From CBDCXE01 sp965223725 [NCBI: Nitrospinota bacterium] (GTDB taxonomy: Bacteria; Nitrospinota_A; UBA7883), in the NCBI GenBank assembly GCA_965223725.1, contig CBDCXE010000001.1, positions 1-64,000 on the forward strand: DNA of 64,000 bases. The letters are read 5' to 3'. The notes beneath the pieces are model-generated. The model was not told the origin of the DNA, searched no databases, and saw nothing but the letters and a program-made list of their open reading frames with translations. Positions 45,139 to 53,829 of this stretch are shown here, in pieces; the stretch's first letter is position 1; every line of letters begins with the position of its first letter. The position numbers and the translations under genes are program-made.

Positions 45139-45945
45139 ATGATCAGGTATTCTCATTCAGGGCCATCCGCTAACATAGCCAGCCTTGGCGATGAAGAGGC
45201 GAATAAACTTATACTGGAATATTCACCTTTAGTAAAATATGTAGCACACAGGCTCGCCGTCCGCCTGCCGCCCAGTATAGAGCTGGACGACCTGATCAGC
45301 GCTGGAGTTATCGGCCTGATCGACGCCATAGAAAAGTTCGACCCCTCCAGAGAGACGCAGTTTAAAACATATGCGGAGATAAGAATCCGCGGCGCCATGC
45401 TCGATGAGCTCCGCGCGCTCGACTGGGTCCCGCGGTCTGTCAGACAGAAGGCTACCGTTGTATCGGCGGCGTACGCCGATGTTGAACAGAAGCTGGGACG
45501 CCCGGCCGATGATGGCGAAGTGGCGAAGGAAATGGGGATGGAGATCGGTGAGTTTCATGATTTTCTGCGAAAATCCGCCGGTCAGTCGATCCTCTCCATA
45601 GAGGATCTGGGCGGATTTAACAACAACGGCGAAAAGCGTGACCTGATGGAAGTGATCGCCGGCACCCGGGAGACCGATCCGGAGGCCATTGCAAGATTAT
45701 CGGAGATTAAATCGATCATCGCGGACGCTATCGATATGTTGCCGGAGAAAGAGCGGCTGCTGATTTCGCTCTATTACCATGAAGAGCTGACCATGAAAGA
45801 AATCGGTGAGGTGTTGGATATTACAGAATCGCGGGTATCACAGATTCATTCATCATGTGTGATGAGGTTACGCTCAAAGCTGCGCAACTTTATCAATGAT
45901 GATGATCTGCTCAGTGATCAGCAGGACATCATCGACCAGTTGTGA
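45139..45945 (+). CDS. fliA: RNA polymerase sigma factor FliA/WhiG type
   Basis: 268 residues with sigma-70 regions 2 (YSPLVKYVAHRLAVRLPPSI, ELDDLISAGVIGLIDAIEKF, KFDPSRETQFKTYAEIRIRG), 3 and 4 (LPEKERLLISLYYHEELTM, KEIGEVLDITESRVSQIHSS). RGAMLDELRALDWVPRSVRQ is the hallmark of the FliA/sigma-28 class that drives late flagellar and chemotaxis genes. No flagellar gene is beside it. It is convergent with rsmI, just 1 base apart. Confidence 0.93.
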   Translation: MIRYSHSGPSANIASLGDEEANKLILEYSPLVKYVAHRLAVRLPPSIELDDLISAGVIGLIDAIEKFDPSRETQFKTYAEIRIRGAMLDELRALDWVPRSVRQKATVVSAAYADVEQKLGRPADDGEVAKEMGMEIGEFHDFLRKSAGQSILSIEDLGGFNNNGEKRDLMEVIAGTRETDPEAIARLSEIKSIIADAIDMLPEKERLLISLYYHEELTMKEIGEVLDITESRVSQIHSSCVMRLRSKLRNFINDDDLLSDQQDIIDQL

Positions 45946-45946
45946 T

Positions 45947-46654
45947 TTAATATCGGGCGGGCGCCAGCGCCACCGTTATCTCACCCTTCACCTTTCCCCG
46001 CGACTCCAGCTCCCCGATCACCTCCGCTATATCGCCCCGGATGAACTCCTCGAATTTTTTCGTTATCTCTCGCGCTATGCATACCTGACGCGCCCCGGTG
46101 ACGGCTTCGATATCCTTCAACGTTTTCACCAGGCGTACCGGCGCCTCGAAAAAAACGATTGAGCGCGGCTCTTCCCGCCACGATTCGATCAGGGTCTTGC
46201 GGCCTTTTTTACGGGGCAGAAACCCTTCGAAAATAAAACGGTGCGAAGGAAACCCGGACGCGGTGATCGCCAGCAGCGGAGCCGAAGCCCCCGGAATCGG
46301 CGAGACCGCTATGCCCGCTTCCACCGCCGCCTTCACCAGCAACACGCCCGGGTCGCTGATACCGGGCGACCCTGCGTCCGACGTCACCGCCATCGATTTT
46401 CCATCGCGCAACATTTTTATCAGTGACGCTGTTTTGCGATCAGCGTTATGGGAGTGATACGAAGTCAACAGCCCTGGCTTGATGTCGTAATGATCCAGCA
46501 GCTTCCTTGTGTGACGTGTATCCTCGGCGGCTATCACGTCGACCGACCGCAACAACTCCACAGCCCTGAATGTGATGTCACCCAACGTTCCCACCGGCGT
46601 GGCCACCAGGTACAAAACCCCCGGCCGCGCCTGGTCATCCCTTTCGTTCATCAT
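45947..46654 (-). CDS. rsmI: 16S rRNA (cytidine(1402)-2'-O)-methyltransferase RsmI
   Basis: About 235 residues from ATG 46654 or 46651, which overlap the cinA stop; a longer TTG/GTG form from 46774 would run inside cinA. Tetrapyrrole-methylase-like fold: LYLVATPVGTLGDITFRA, AAEDTRHTRKLLDHY, SYHSHN, VTSDAGSPGISDPG, SPIPGASAPLLAI, and HRFIFEGFLPRKKG. It methylates the ribose at C1402 of 16S rRNA. Translationally coupled to cinA. Confidence 0.96.
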   Translation of the reverse strand: MMNERDDQARPGVLYLVATPVGTLGDITFRAVELLRSVDVIAAEDTRHTRKLLDHYDIKPGLLTSYHSHNADRKTASLIKMLRDGKSMAVTSDAGSPGISDPGVLLVKAAVEAGIAVSPIPGASAPLLAITASGFPSHRFIFEGFLPRKKGRKTLIESWREEPRSIVFFEAPVRLVKTLKDIEAVTGARQVCIAREITKKFEEFIRGDIAEVIGELESRGKVKGEITVALAPARY

Positions 46655-47892
46655 CGAATATCCCGCGCCGCGCGCCAGACCCAATTGGCCATCTCCTTGG
46701 CGGTGCGGTCCTGGTTGCCCCGCCGGTCGCGTCCAAGGTTTAGCTCTTTCGTTTCCACTTTTCCATCGATGCACAACCCTATATGCACCAGGCCCACCGG
46801 TTTTTCTTTTGTGCCGCCCGTGGGGCCTGCAATGCCGGTGGATGACACGCCGATGCGGGCGCCGCTGGTGGCGCAGATACCTTTGGCCATCTGTGCCGCG
46901 GTCTGCGCGGAGACGGCGCCATATTTCTCCAGGGTCGTTCGTTTTACTTTCAGCCGGTTCATCTTGGCGGAGTCGGAGTATGTGACGGCGCCTTCCAGAA
47001 AGTATCGGCTGCTGCCGGAGACAGACGTAATCCGGGAGGCGAACAGTCCTCCGGTGCAGCTCTCCGCGGAGGCCAGGGTCAGTTTTTTCCGTTTCAGGAC
47101 GCGGCCGATGGCCATCTCGATGGTTTGTTCATCCTCTCCATAGATATACTGCTTGATAGCAGGCTTGATCAGTTTCACCGCGCTATCCAGCCTCTTCTTC
47201 GCGGCGGCGGGTTTCTTGCCGGTTGCGGTTATGCGGATATCCACCTGGCCGAAATGCGGCAGGTAGGCCAGCTCCACCCCAGCTTTTTCGCTATAAACTT
47301 TCTCGATATTTTCCGCCAGGTAAGACTCACCAATTCCGGCGGTCCGCAGCACTTTCCGGACCAGCGTCCCGGGTCGGGAGCGTTCCCTGACCCTGGGGAG
47401 CACCTCGGACTTCATCAGCTTTTTCATCTCGAACGGCACGCCCGGCATGGCGAACAGCATGCATCCGCCGCTGTTGAAACAGAGCAGCGGCGCGGTGCCG
47501 TGCTTGTTGATGATCACTTCACAATTTTCCGGCACGTCCGCCTGCGCCTCGTTGACCGGCTGCAACGGTCGGTTTATCTTGCGGAACAGCGCCTCGACCT
47601 GTTTCAGCGCTTTCCCGTCGCGGACGAGCCTTGTGCCGTAAGCCTTGACGAGGGCGGGCTTTGTGACGTCGTCCCGGGTGGGGCCCAGGCCGCCGGTCAG
47701 CAGCGCCAGGTCATAGTTTTTGACTGCGGACTTGATTTCTTTCACAAGAACATCTATGTCATCGCGCAAGGTCACTATACGGTCCGGCGTTATGCCCAAC
47801 GGCTCCAGTTGCTTGGCTATCCAGGAAGAGTTGGAGTTGGCGATCAGGCCGGAGGTCAGCTCGTTGCCAACCGATATGATGATGGTTTTCAA
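46651..47892 (-). CDS. cinA: CinA-family protein (nicotinamide-nucleotide amidase)
   Basis: 413 residues from TTG 47892. The N-terminal MoaB/MogA-like domain (IISVGNELTSGLIANSNSSW, LTGGLGPTRDDVT) is followed by the C-terminal PncC amidohydrolase domain (LASAESCTGGLFASRITSVS, FLEGAVTYSDSAK, VSSTGIAGPTGGT). The C-terminal activity recycles NMN. It overlaps rsmI by 4 bases and lies 11 bases from a small upstream gene on the same strand. Confidence 0.95.
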   Translation of the reverse strand: MKTIIISVGNELTSGLIANSNSSWIAKQLEPLGITPDRIVTLRDDIDVLVKEIKSAVKNYDLALLTGGLGPTRDDVTKPALVKAYGTRLVRDGKALKQVEALFRKINRPLQPVNEAQADVPENCEVIINKHGTAPLLCFNSGGCMLFAMPGVPFEMKKLMKSEVLPRVRERSRPGTLVRKVLRTAGIGESYLAENIEKVYSEKAGVELAYLPHFGQVDIRITATGKKPAAAKKRLDSAVKLIKPAIKQYIYGEDEQTIEMAIGRVLKRKKLTLASAESCTGGLFASRITSVSGSSRYFLEGAVTYSDSAKMNRLKVKRTTLEKYGAVSAQTAAQMAKGICATSGARIGVSSTGIAGPTGGTKEKPVGLVHIGLCIDGKVETKELNLGRDRRGNQDRTAKEMANWVWRAARDIR

Positions 47893-47903
47893 TAGAGCTT
47901 ATA

Positions 47904-48212
47904 TTATGTAAACGGCAGGCTCAGCTTCTCGAACGCCACGTCCGGATCGATCGGCTCTCCCGTTTCGAATCGTGTGACGGAGAATCCGTTATGCCGGGCG
48001 GAGTCCATTATCCGGATCCTTTCATCATCAGTCACTTTATCCTCATCGCCAATTAGCTGTATCAGGACCTTGCCGGGCGCATCGACGGCGCTGAGGGAAT
48101 CGAACATTTTTTCCATTGATTGCGGAGCTCTCGCAATTTTCCCGCGCAGGGAGGACCAGGCGTTCAGCTTTTTTTCCTCTAGGTACACTTCGATATATAT
48201 CAGCTCTGGCAT
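47904..48212 (-). CDS. Hypothetical protein (102 aa)
   Basis: 102 residues, no signal or membrane segment. Alternating beta/alpha with LIYIEVYLEEKKLNAWSSL and APGKVLIQLIGDEDKVTDD segments; compact and acidic. It lies 11 bases upstream of cinA and 32 bases after the DUF1858 gene, so all three are likely co-transcribed. Family not recognised. Confidence 0.65.
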   Translation of the reverse strand: MPELIYIEVYLEEKKLNAWSSLRGKIARAPQSMEKMFDSLSAVDAPGKVLIQLIGDEDKVTDDERIRIMDSARHNGFSVTRFETGEPIDPDVAFEKLSLPFT

Positions 48213-48244
48213 TTTGATATTACCCGGTCACGCAGGAATAAATT

Positions 48245-48451
48245 TCAGGCATTGCTGTTTGCGCCATTGTTTAGTTTCTTTAGAAGCTGACCCAGATTCA
48301 CGCCGTGGGTCTGTGCGCCCCACTCCACGGTTTCGTATTTGCCGCCCGAGCATGAGACGCATCCCATGCCGTAGGAGTCGAGCACCTTTTGGGCCGACGG
48401 ATTTTCCTTGATCGCCTCGTGCAGTGTCATATCTTTAGTGATCTTTACCAT
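48245..48451 (-). CDS. DUF1858-family small protein
   Basis: 68 residues. ITKDMTLHEAIKENPSAQKV, then LDSYGMGCVSCSGG with the conserved C-x2-C, matches the DUF1858 domain often found beside hybrid-cluster or redox proteins, thought to bind metal or redox partners. Same strand as the hypothetical protein and cinA; preceded by prfB, 34 bases away. Confidence 0.85.
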   Translation of the reverse strand: MVKITKDMTLHEAIKENPSAQKVLDSYGMGCVSCSGGKYETVEWGAQTHGVNLGQLLKKLNNGANSNA

Positions 48452-48485
48452 TAAACTTTACCTATTATCGATTATTGTACCATTA

Positions 48486-49635
48486 TCATCCATGTCTGGA
48501 GTTTCGGTTCTCTTCCGAAGGATCATTACCCACAATATCACCCGGCTTTAGCAACAGATACCCTTCGATGAACGGATCCAGGTCGCCGTCCAGCACACGG
48601 TTGACATTGCCAATCTCGATCCTGGTCCGCAGGTCCTTGACCATCTGGTATGGCTGCATGACATAGGAGCGGATCTGGGAGCCCCACTCTATCCCCTTTT
48701 TCTCGCCCGTTATACCCTCCACTTTTTCCTTCTGTTTCTGTTCTTCCAGGGCGAACAGCTTGCCTTTGAGGACTTTCAGGGCGCTGGCCTTGTTTTTATG
48801 CTGGCTCCGCTCGTTCTGGCAGGCGACCACCACGCCGGTGGGCAGGTGGGTTATCCGCACCGCCGAATCGGTGACGTTTACATGCTGGCCCCCGGCGCCG
48901 GAGGAACGGTATGTGTCCACCTTCAGGTCCTCGTCCCGGATATCGATCTCTATTTCGTCCGATATCTCCGGCGTGACCGCCACCGAAGTGAACGATGTGT
49001 GCCGCCGTTTGTTGCTGTCGAACGGCGAGATGCGCACCAGCCGGTGGACACCCACCTCCGCTTTCAGATATCCGTATGCGTTCTCGCCCGATACTATGAA
49101 GGTGACCGATTTTATCCCCGCCTCGTCGCCCGGCAGCAGATCGACCACCTGCACTTTATAGCCTTTCCGCTCGCACCACCGCATATACATCCGCATCAGC
49201 ATGTCCGCCCAGTCTTGCGATTCTGTGCCGCCGGCGCCGGGATGTATTTCGACTATGGCGTTGTTGGAATCATGCTCGCCGGAGAGCATGGCGGCCAGCT
49301 CTATCTTTTCTATTTTTTCGGCAAGGCTGGTCAGCTCATCCATCGTCTCGGTCTCCATCTGCTCGTCGTCTTCTTCCTCAAGCAGGAGCGCGATCTCGCC
49401 AATGTCGGTGAATTGTTGGCTCAGGTCGGTGAACCCTTCCAGAACCCGGCCCAGGTAGGCCCGGCGTTTCATGACCGGTTTTGTGGCGTCTGGATCATCC
49501 CAAAAACCGGGGGCGGAAATCTTTTTTTCCAGTTCGGTCAGTTCTGCGGTTTTTGAAGCGAAGTCAAAGATGACCTCTGAGGCGGGCCAGCTTCTGGCTG
49601 GTTTTATCCAACAAATTTTTGAATTCGTCGTTCAT
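48486..49635 (-). CDS. prfB: Peptide chain release factor 2 (with programmed +1 frameshift)
   Basis: The start ATG at 49635 opens MNDEFKNLLDKTSQKLARLR, which meets an in-frame TGA at 49564-49566 after 23 codons. The context CTTTGAC, with AGAGG just upstream, is the classic RF2 autoregulatory site: a +1 slip on CTT gives GHL-DFASKTAELTELEKK and continues to 48486, about 380 residues in all. The domain-3 motif SSGAGGQHVN (peptidyl-tRNA hydrolysis) and the stop-codon-reading SPF tripeptide (RISPFDSNKRR) are present. Low RF2 favours slipping, so RF2 controls its own level. Simple ORF calls would miss the first 50 residues. Confidence 0.96.
49563..49578 (-). promoter_or_regulatory. prfB programmed frameshift site
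   Basis: On the minus strand the sequence reads AGAGGTCATCTTTGAC. The CTT codon (49567-49569) is followed by TGA (49564-49566) and C. AGAGG, 3 bases before CTT, is the Shine-Dalgarno-like stimulator seen in many bacteria. After the shift the downstream frame (DFAS) joins the main prfB reading frame. Confidence 0.93.
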
Positions 49636-49709
49636 TACATTCTACTCACGATTGCCTGCCGATATGTGCAGGCCATGATTTTCAATATAAGTGTCAAACT
49701 CGTCGTTCA

Positions 49710-50327
49710 TTATTTTTTAGCGGTTTTCTTTTTGGCCTTCGGGGAGGATGACGTGGCGAGCTTCTTTTTCACCGCCTCGTTGGCGTTTATCAAGTCAACA
49801 AGGTTTTGTTTGGCGAAGTTGGCGATGGCTTCTTCCAGCAGTACGATGACGATCTTGCCGCCGGGCGTGGCGACGCCTGGTATATCCGGTATGGGAATTT
49901 TTTTCGCCTGATGATGTTTCAACCGTTTATCCACATCCTCATAATTGTACAGTTCATCTTCTGAATAATAATAGGTAAGTTTCACATAATCGCGCTCTTT
50001 CGTCTCTTCTTCGCTGGTGTTATGGATAATATTCTCCATTTTCGACTCGTTTGGCTTTTTCGAGCTTTTATTGACCAGCTTGACCACCGAATCAAAATAC
50101 TTTTCGATGGATACCCGCTTCGGGAGCAGGTTATGGGGTATTTTTGAGCTGATTTCAAAAACAAACTGCCCAGATTCCACTCTGCAAGAGCTCAGCTCAT
50201 AAGTTATTGCTTTTGTAAAGAAGCGGTTATTTTTTTTAGTTGTATATTTCTGGGTGAAATAATCGCGCACTTCATCCAGGCTCTTGTTCACATGTTGAAG
50301 AAATATCTGGTTCTTCAAATCACCCAT
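49710..50327 (-). CDS. Hypothetical protein with Lys-rich tail
   Basis: 205 residues, soluble. The middle is charged with several Tyr (KLTYYYSEDELYNYEDVDK), then IPIPDIPGVATPGGKIVIVL, and the last 20 residues are a Ser/Pro/Lys-rich tail (KKLATSSSPKAKKKTAKK) like those of histone H1-like DNA-binding tails. No family recognised. It lies 74 bases upstream of prfB on the same strand and may share the transcript. Confidence 0.6.
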   Translation of the reverse strand: MGDLKNQIFLQHVNKSLDEVRDYFTQKYTTKKNNRFFTKAITYELSSCRVESGQFVFEISSKIPHNLLPKRVSIEKYFDSVVKLVNKSSKKPNESKMENIIHNTSEEETKERDYVKLTYYYSEDELYNYEDVDKRLKHHQAKKIPIPDIPGVATPGGKIVIVLLEEAIANFAKQNLVDLINANEAVKKKLATSSSPKAKKKTAKK

Positions 50328-50553
50328 TACTGTATCTCGCTTGAAAAATTATATCTTATACCTTGGAGGGAAATATAACCCGGTCATTCGCAACTTGGCG
50401 TGAAGAATATCAAAATCTGCCTGTATGGTCAATTACAAATAGACTATTTCGTTAATATTTTCCCAAATTGGCGCCAAATACATGGTTAGCCTTGTATATG
50501 CAGGAAAAAAGGTTCTTAAATATCAATAAATTACATTGCCAAGAAATTCCAAC

Positions 50554-50590
50554 AAAAAAAATGGCCCCGGAGAGGAGATTCCGAGGCCAT
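50554..50590 (-). terminator. Intrinsic terminator after the gene remnant
   Basis: Arms ATGGCCCCGG (50561-50570) and CCGAGGCCAT (50581-50590), one mismatch, loop AGAGGAGATT. On the minus strand a T8 run (A8 at 50554-50561) follows. It would end minus-strand transcripts from the tsaE side. No intact gene lies between it and tsaE, which ends about 350 bases upstream. Confidence 0.85.
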
Positions 50591-50696
50591 GCCTTAAGTT
50601 ATCCGGAATTAGATCACATTTTGTTAAATGTGGCTAATTCCATACTTAACCATCGTTGCTAGCGAACAAAATGAGGAGGAAATTATTCACTCAACA

Positions 50697-50850
50697 GTCA
50701 ACCATTACTACAGCATTATCTATGCCACAATTGGTAGCATCTGTAAGCAATACATTATCAATCAGTTACCAGCCACGAGCATATCTCTATTTGCCTTCAT
50801 CTGAACCTTTAGCGTGCACTGTTTTTGTTACAACAACAGTCATAGTGCCC
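50697..50850 (-). pseudogene. Remnant of an Ig-like lipoprotein gene
   Basis: The two short fragments named in the preceding entry lie in different frames, each with Val/Thr/Ala-rich beta sequence similar in composition to the Ig-like lipoproteins at 20735 and 22985. They end shortly before a strong terminator on the same strand, as does the 20735 gene. The upstream part of the gene is gone. Interpretation is tentative. Confidence 0.3.
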
Positions 50851-50944
50851 TAACCATTTATTTTACAACACTATATCCATTTAGTACGAAAACGTGACAG
50901 GAAAACGGACTGCGGCATTTTCGTAGCGCCTGAATGCTGTATTG

Positions 50945-51394
50945 CTAATTTTCATCATATTTATCAATTTTAATTACTCTTCTGAACTCAGATTCATCTG
51001 TTATCTCGATTTTCAGATATGCTCCCACTATATCTACAAGCATTTTTTCCGCCCATTCAATAAGTGTCACACCGTCAAACGCCGGGTCAAATATACCGGT
51101 ACTTTCAAAATCATAACTGCTATCGATCCTGTATAAATCAATATGGCGGACAGAAACCCGTCCTTTATATTCATTCATCAAGGTAAACGTAGGAGACCTG
51201 ACATATGAGTCGTTTTCCACTCCTAACCCCAGACAAACGCCTTGTACAAACGTGGTTTTGCCTGCCCCCAGTTCTCCTGAAAGCAGAACAATATCTCCAC
51301 TGTTCAGCATCATACCCAACCTGGCGCCAGCAGCTTTCGTTTCCCCGGGGCTGTCTGATATTATGGTTTCCGACTTTATCTTATTTATGGTCAT
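50945..51394 (-). CDS. tsaE: tRNA threonylcarbamoyladenosine biosynthesis ATPase TsaE
   Basis: 149 residues from ATG 51394; the start at 51439 adds 15 residues that do not fit the family. The P-loop LLSGELGAGKTTFVQGVC, YVRSPTFTLMNEYKG, HIDLYRIDSSYDFESTGI and LIEWAEKM are all family marks. It is the ATPase of the TsaBDE complex; the TsaD gene is at 40107. Divergent from the HD-GYP gene. Confidence 0.93.
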   Translation of the reverse strand: MTINKIKSETIISDSPGETKAAGARLGMMLNSGDIVLLSGELGAGKTTFVQGVCLGLGVENDSYVRSPTFTLMNEYKGRVSVRHIDLYRIDSSYDFESTGIFDPAFDGVTLIEWAEKMLVDIVGAYLKIEITDESEFRRVIKIDKYDEN

Positions 51395-51526
51395 ATGCTG
51401 TTTTTCTGTACGAAATACTTTTAGTTTCGTATGATACACTGGGTTTGAGGTATAGTTCGCACAATAATTGCATCCTCCCTCAGCTTTCCTTTAGCAACAT
51501 CCAGATTAAATGAAGTGTTTTAATTT

Positions 51527-53311
51527 ATGAAAGTAGAAGATGTCAGAGACTGGTTGCGCGGAGGCGACAGCTTTGTCTGCTATTTATTACAAGAATTCCG
51601 CCGCCCATCGGTATATTTTTTCTCGATTTTAATAGGCCTGGCAATAAACTTTTTGTCTGGCTCGTTCGCAATTGCGCCTTTCTATGTGCCGTTGTTTGTC
51701 CAGGTTATATCCAGGGCCGTGGTAAACCATAATAACCGATATAACGCAAAGCTTCTGAGGCTGCCTTCCGAGCGGGAGGATCCTGCATTTATTATGGACC
51801 GGGAGGGTAATATTATTCTTAGCGCCGGCAAAACTTCAGAATTGCTCGATTTGCTTTCCATCACCCATGTAAACGGGCTGATAGGCCCGGACCAGGGCCA
51901 GATGCTGCTCGACAGCGTGCCTGCCGACGGCTCCTCCGGCCAGGGCATGGGCACAATCGAAGCCTATTCGGAAGTTACCAAAAAGTGGTATTTAATTCAT
52001 GCAAAAGCAGCGGAAAATGGAACGAATGGGTCTACAAAGGAGATGCTTGTCTGGTTTCTCGACATATCCACCAGCAAGCTTTATGACGATCGCCTGACAC
52101 GGTTTTTCCAATATACAGGCTCGCTGGTAACCAACCTTGATTATCTTGTAAAAAAGCATGACGCATACAGCAGGCTGGCGAACTATATCCTCCACTGGGG
52201 CGCGAAAGCCGTGTTCATAACCAGAAGCGACAATAAAGGCAATCTCCATGGCCAGGTATTCAAACTAGGATCCGACAATATTGTCGAATCGCAGATTATT
52301 ACTGTCGATAAGGACTCCACTGCCCCGGTCAGCCTTTCGCGCCGATTGGAAATGATGGTTTCAGATGATGTTTTCAACTATAGCTCCCAGGCGGCTTTCG
52401 AGACCAAATACCCTTTTAACCCAAAAGTAATAGAGTTTTTAGCCGAGTCAGTTTCCAACTTTATCAGCTATCACGCAGAAGATGTATCAATCATCATCTT
52501 TAACAGAGATGAAGAAGCCACAGCCCATGAAAAACGATTCGTCGAAACATTGGTGAACGTTTCCAGATCGGTCGTCCGCCTGATTGATCTGGCGTATGAA
52601 CACGACGAACAGTTTATCCAGAAAATCATGGGCTTGTGCGTGGCGGCGGAATACAACGACGAGACCACAGGAGCCCATATCCTGCGGGTGAACAAGTATA
52701 GCGAATTTCTTGCGCGAAAAATGGGAATGGATGATCGCTTTGTGGAAACCATCGGCACAGTGGCGGCGCTCCATGATATCGGCAAGGTGGCCATGTCCCA
52801 CCTGATCCAGCTCAACAGGTCCTTTACCGAAGAGGAGAGAGCGTTGATGCAGATGCACACCATTTACGGCGCCCAAATTATAGAAACAATGGACAGCTTC
52901 GCGTCTAAGGAGGATTATCGTATGATCATGGCGCGTAACATTGCCCTCTACCACCACCAGAAAGCCAACGGCCAGGGCTATCCAAAGCTTATGCGCGATG
53001 ACCAGGTGGCGCCAATCACCAGCAGAAAAGGAAACGACTATAATGATCTGCGACCGCCCCGGGGCGATGAAATACCGGTTGAAGCGTTGATCGTTGGCCT
53101 GGCCGACCGGTACGACGCGCTTCGGTCAGCCCGCCACCACAAGCCGGAGTTGCCGCACAGCAAGGTTGTTGAGCTTATCAAAAAGGACGACCGGACAGGG
53201 CATACATGCGACGACTGGTACGGTGAATCTATTTCTGCGGCATTCTGCGAGCAGAACGAAGGGTTCAACGAAATCTACTTGGAGCTAAAGCAGGAAACTG
53301 TTCAGCTATAA
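51527..53311 (+). CDS. HD-GYP-domain protein (c-di-GMP phosphodiesterase family)
   Basis: 594 residues. Two membrane helices near residues 25-65, a PAS-like domain (PAFIMDREGNIILSAG), a GAF-like middle, and a C-terminal HD-GYP domain. The HD pair is in AALHDIGKVAMSHL; the second metal site LYHHQKANGQGYP has HHQ where HHE is usual and GQGYP for the GYP element. Gln in place of Glu may lower metal binding, so activity should not be assumed. The membrane anchor suggests signal sensing; c-di-GMP control of pili or motility is plausible given pil and fliA nearby. Confidence 0.85.
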   Translation: MKVEDVRDWLRGGDSFVCYLLQEFRRPSVYFFSILIGLAINFLSGSFAIAPFYVPLFVQVISRAVVNHNNRYNAKLLRLPSEREDPAFIMDREGNIILSAGKTSELLDLLSITHVNGLIGPDQGQMLLDSVPADGSSGQGMGTIEAYSEVTKKWYLIHAKAAENGTNGSTKEMLVWFLDISTSKLYDDRLTRFFQYTGSLVTNLDYLVKKHDAYSRLANYILHWGAKAVFITRSDNKGNLHGQVFKLGSDNIVESQIITVDKDSTAPVSLSRRLEMMVSDDVFNYSSQAAFETKYPFNPKVIEFLAESVSNFISYHAEDVSIIIFNRDEEATAHEKRFVETLVNVSRSVVRLIDLAYEHDEQFIQKIMGLCVAAEYNDETTGAHILRVNKYSEFLARKMGMDDRFVETIGTVAALHDIGKVAMSHLIQLNRSFTEEERALMQMHTIYGAQIIETMDSFASKEDYRMIMARNIALYHHQKANGQGYPKLMRDDQVAPITSRKGNDYNDLRPPRGDEIPVEALIVGLADRYDALRSARHHKPELPHSKVVELIKKDDRTGHTCDDWYGESISAAFCEQNEGFNEIYLELKQETVQL

Positions 53312-53761
53312 ATGATTAAACCCGACAGCAAGTAAGATGGTAAGCGCCGCGCAGACCAACACAACCCTTTCTATATTCATCGTACGCCTGCTTAAAGCCT
53401 GAAACTGCTCCATCGCGCCCTCCGCCTTCAGCCGCCGCTTTTTGCCGCGCCAATAGAAATGCAGCAGATTAGCCAACACCAGGGCGGTGATACCAAGGGT
53501 TGACTTGATGTGCAGCGTCAGGTTGGCCCCGATCATGTCCCACCTGGTTATCAGCAGATAAATCACCGTGATCGACTGTATCACGATCACAATATCCATG
53601 GTTATATGCGCCCTGCCCTGGATAATAGCAACCGCCTGCTCTTTATCCTCGCCCGGTTTGATTTTGCCCATGGCGGGCCCTGTCACCAGTTGCATGATGA
53701 TCAGTGTAACGCCAAACAGCATCCCGCAAACAATATGTATATATACAATCAAGCTATCCAT
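53306..53761 (-). CDS. Four-helix membrane protein (CopD/DUF2269-like)
   Basis: 151 residues with four membrane helices (about 6-27, 52-73, 83-104, 130-149) and His residues in helices 1 and 3 (YIHIVCG, LLHFYW), as in small heme- or copper-associated membrane proteins. The middle loop is basic (RGKKRRLKAEG). Convergent with the HD-GYP gene by a 6-base overlap. Function not established. Confidence 0.6.
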   Translation of the reverse strand: MDSLIVYIHIVCGMLFGVTLIIMQLVTGPAMGKIKPGEDKEQAVAIIQGRAHITMDIVIVIQSITVIYLLITRWDMIGANLTLHIKSTLGITALVLANLLHFYWRGKKRRLKAEGAMEQFQALSRRTMNIERVVLVCAALTILLAVGFNHL

Positions 53762-53829
53762 AGTAAAAATATATAGCGTCCCAATAAATTGTTAAATGAG
53801 TTAATGTTGCCTGTCAAACGCGGCGCAGG

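Larger units (their letters stand above)
50328..50944. other. Intergenic region with decayed gene and terminator
   Basis: 617 bases, mostly AT-rich. It contains the terminator at 50554-50590, and on the minus strand fragments that look like the end of a Thr/Val-rich secreted protein (DNVLLTDATNCGIDNAVVMV at about 50700-50765 and MTVVVTKTVHAKGSDEGK at about 50800-50850). No complete gene is visible. The rest, 50328-50550, is featureless. Confidence 0.4.

Noticed and set aside
47125-47895. Plus-strand open frame of 256 codons
   Set aside because: Antisense to cinA, which has strong domain matches; composition is typical of a shadow frame.
49564-49566. TGA in prfB as a selenocysteine codon or a mutation
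   Set aside because: The CTTTGAC context with a Shine-Dalgarno-like AGAGG and the matching +1 frame is the known RF2 recoding site; no selenocysteine hairpin needed.
50656-50853. Plus-strand open frame of 65 codons
   Set aside because: Opposite strand to the lipoprotein remnant, low complexity, no ribosome site support for a real product.
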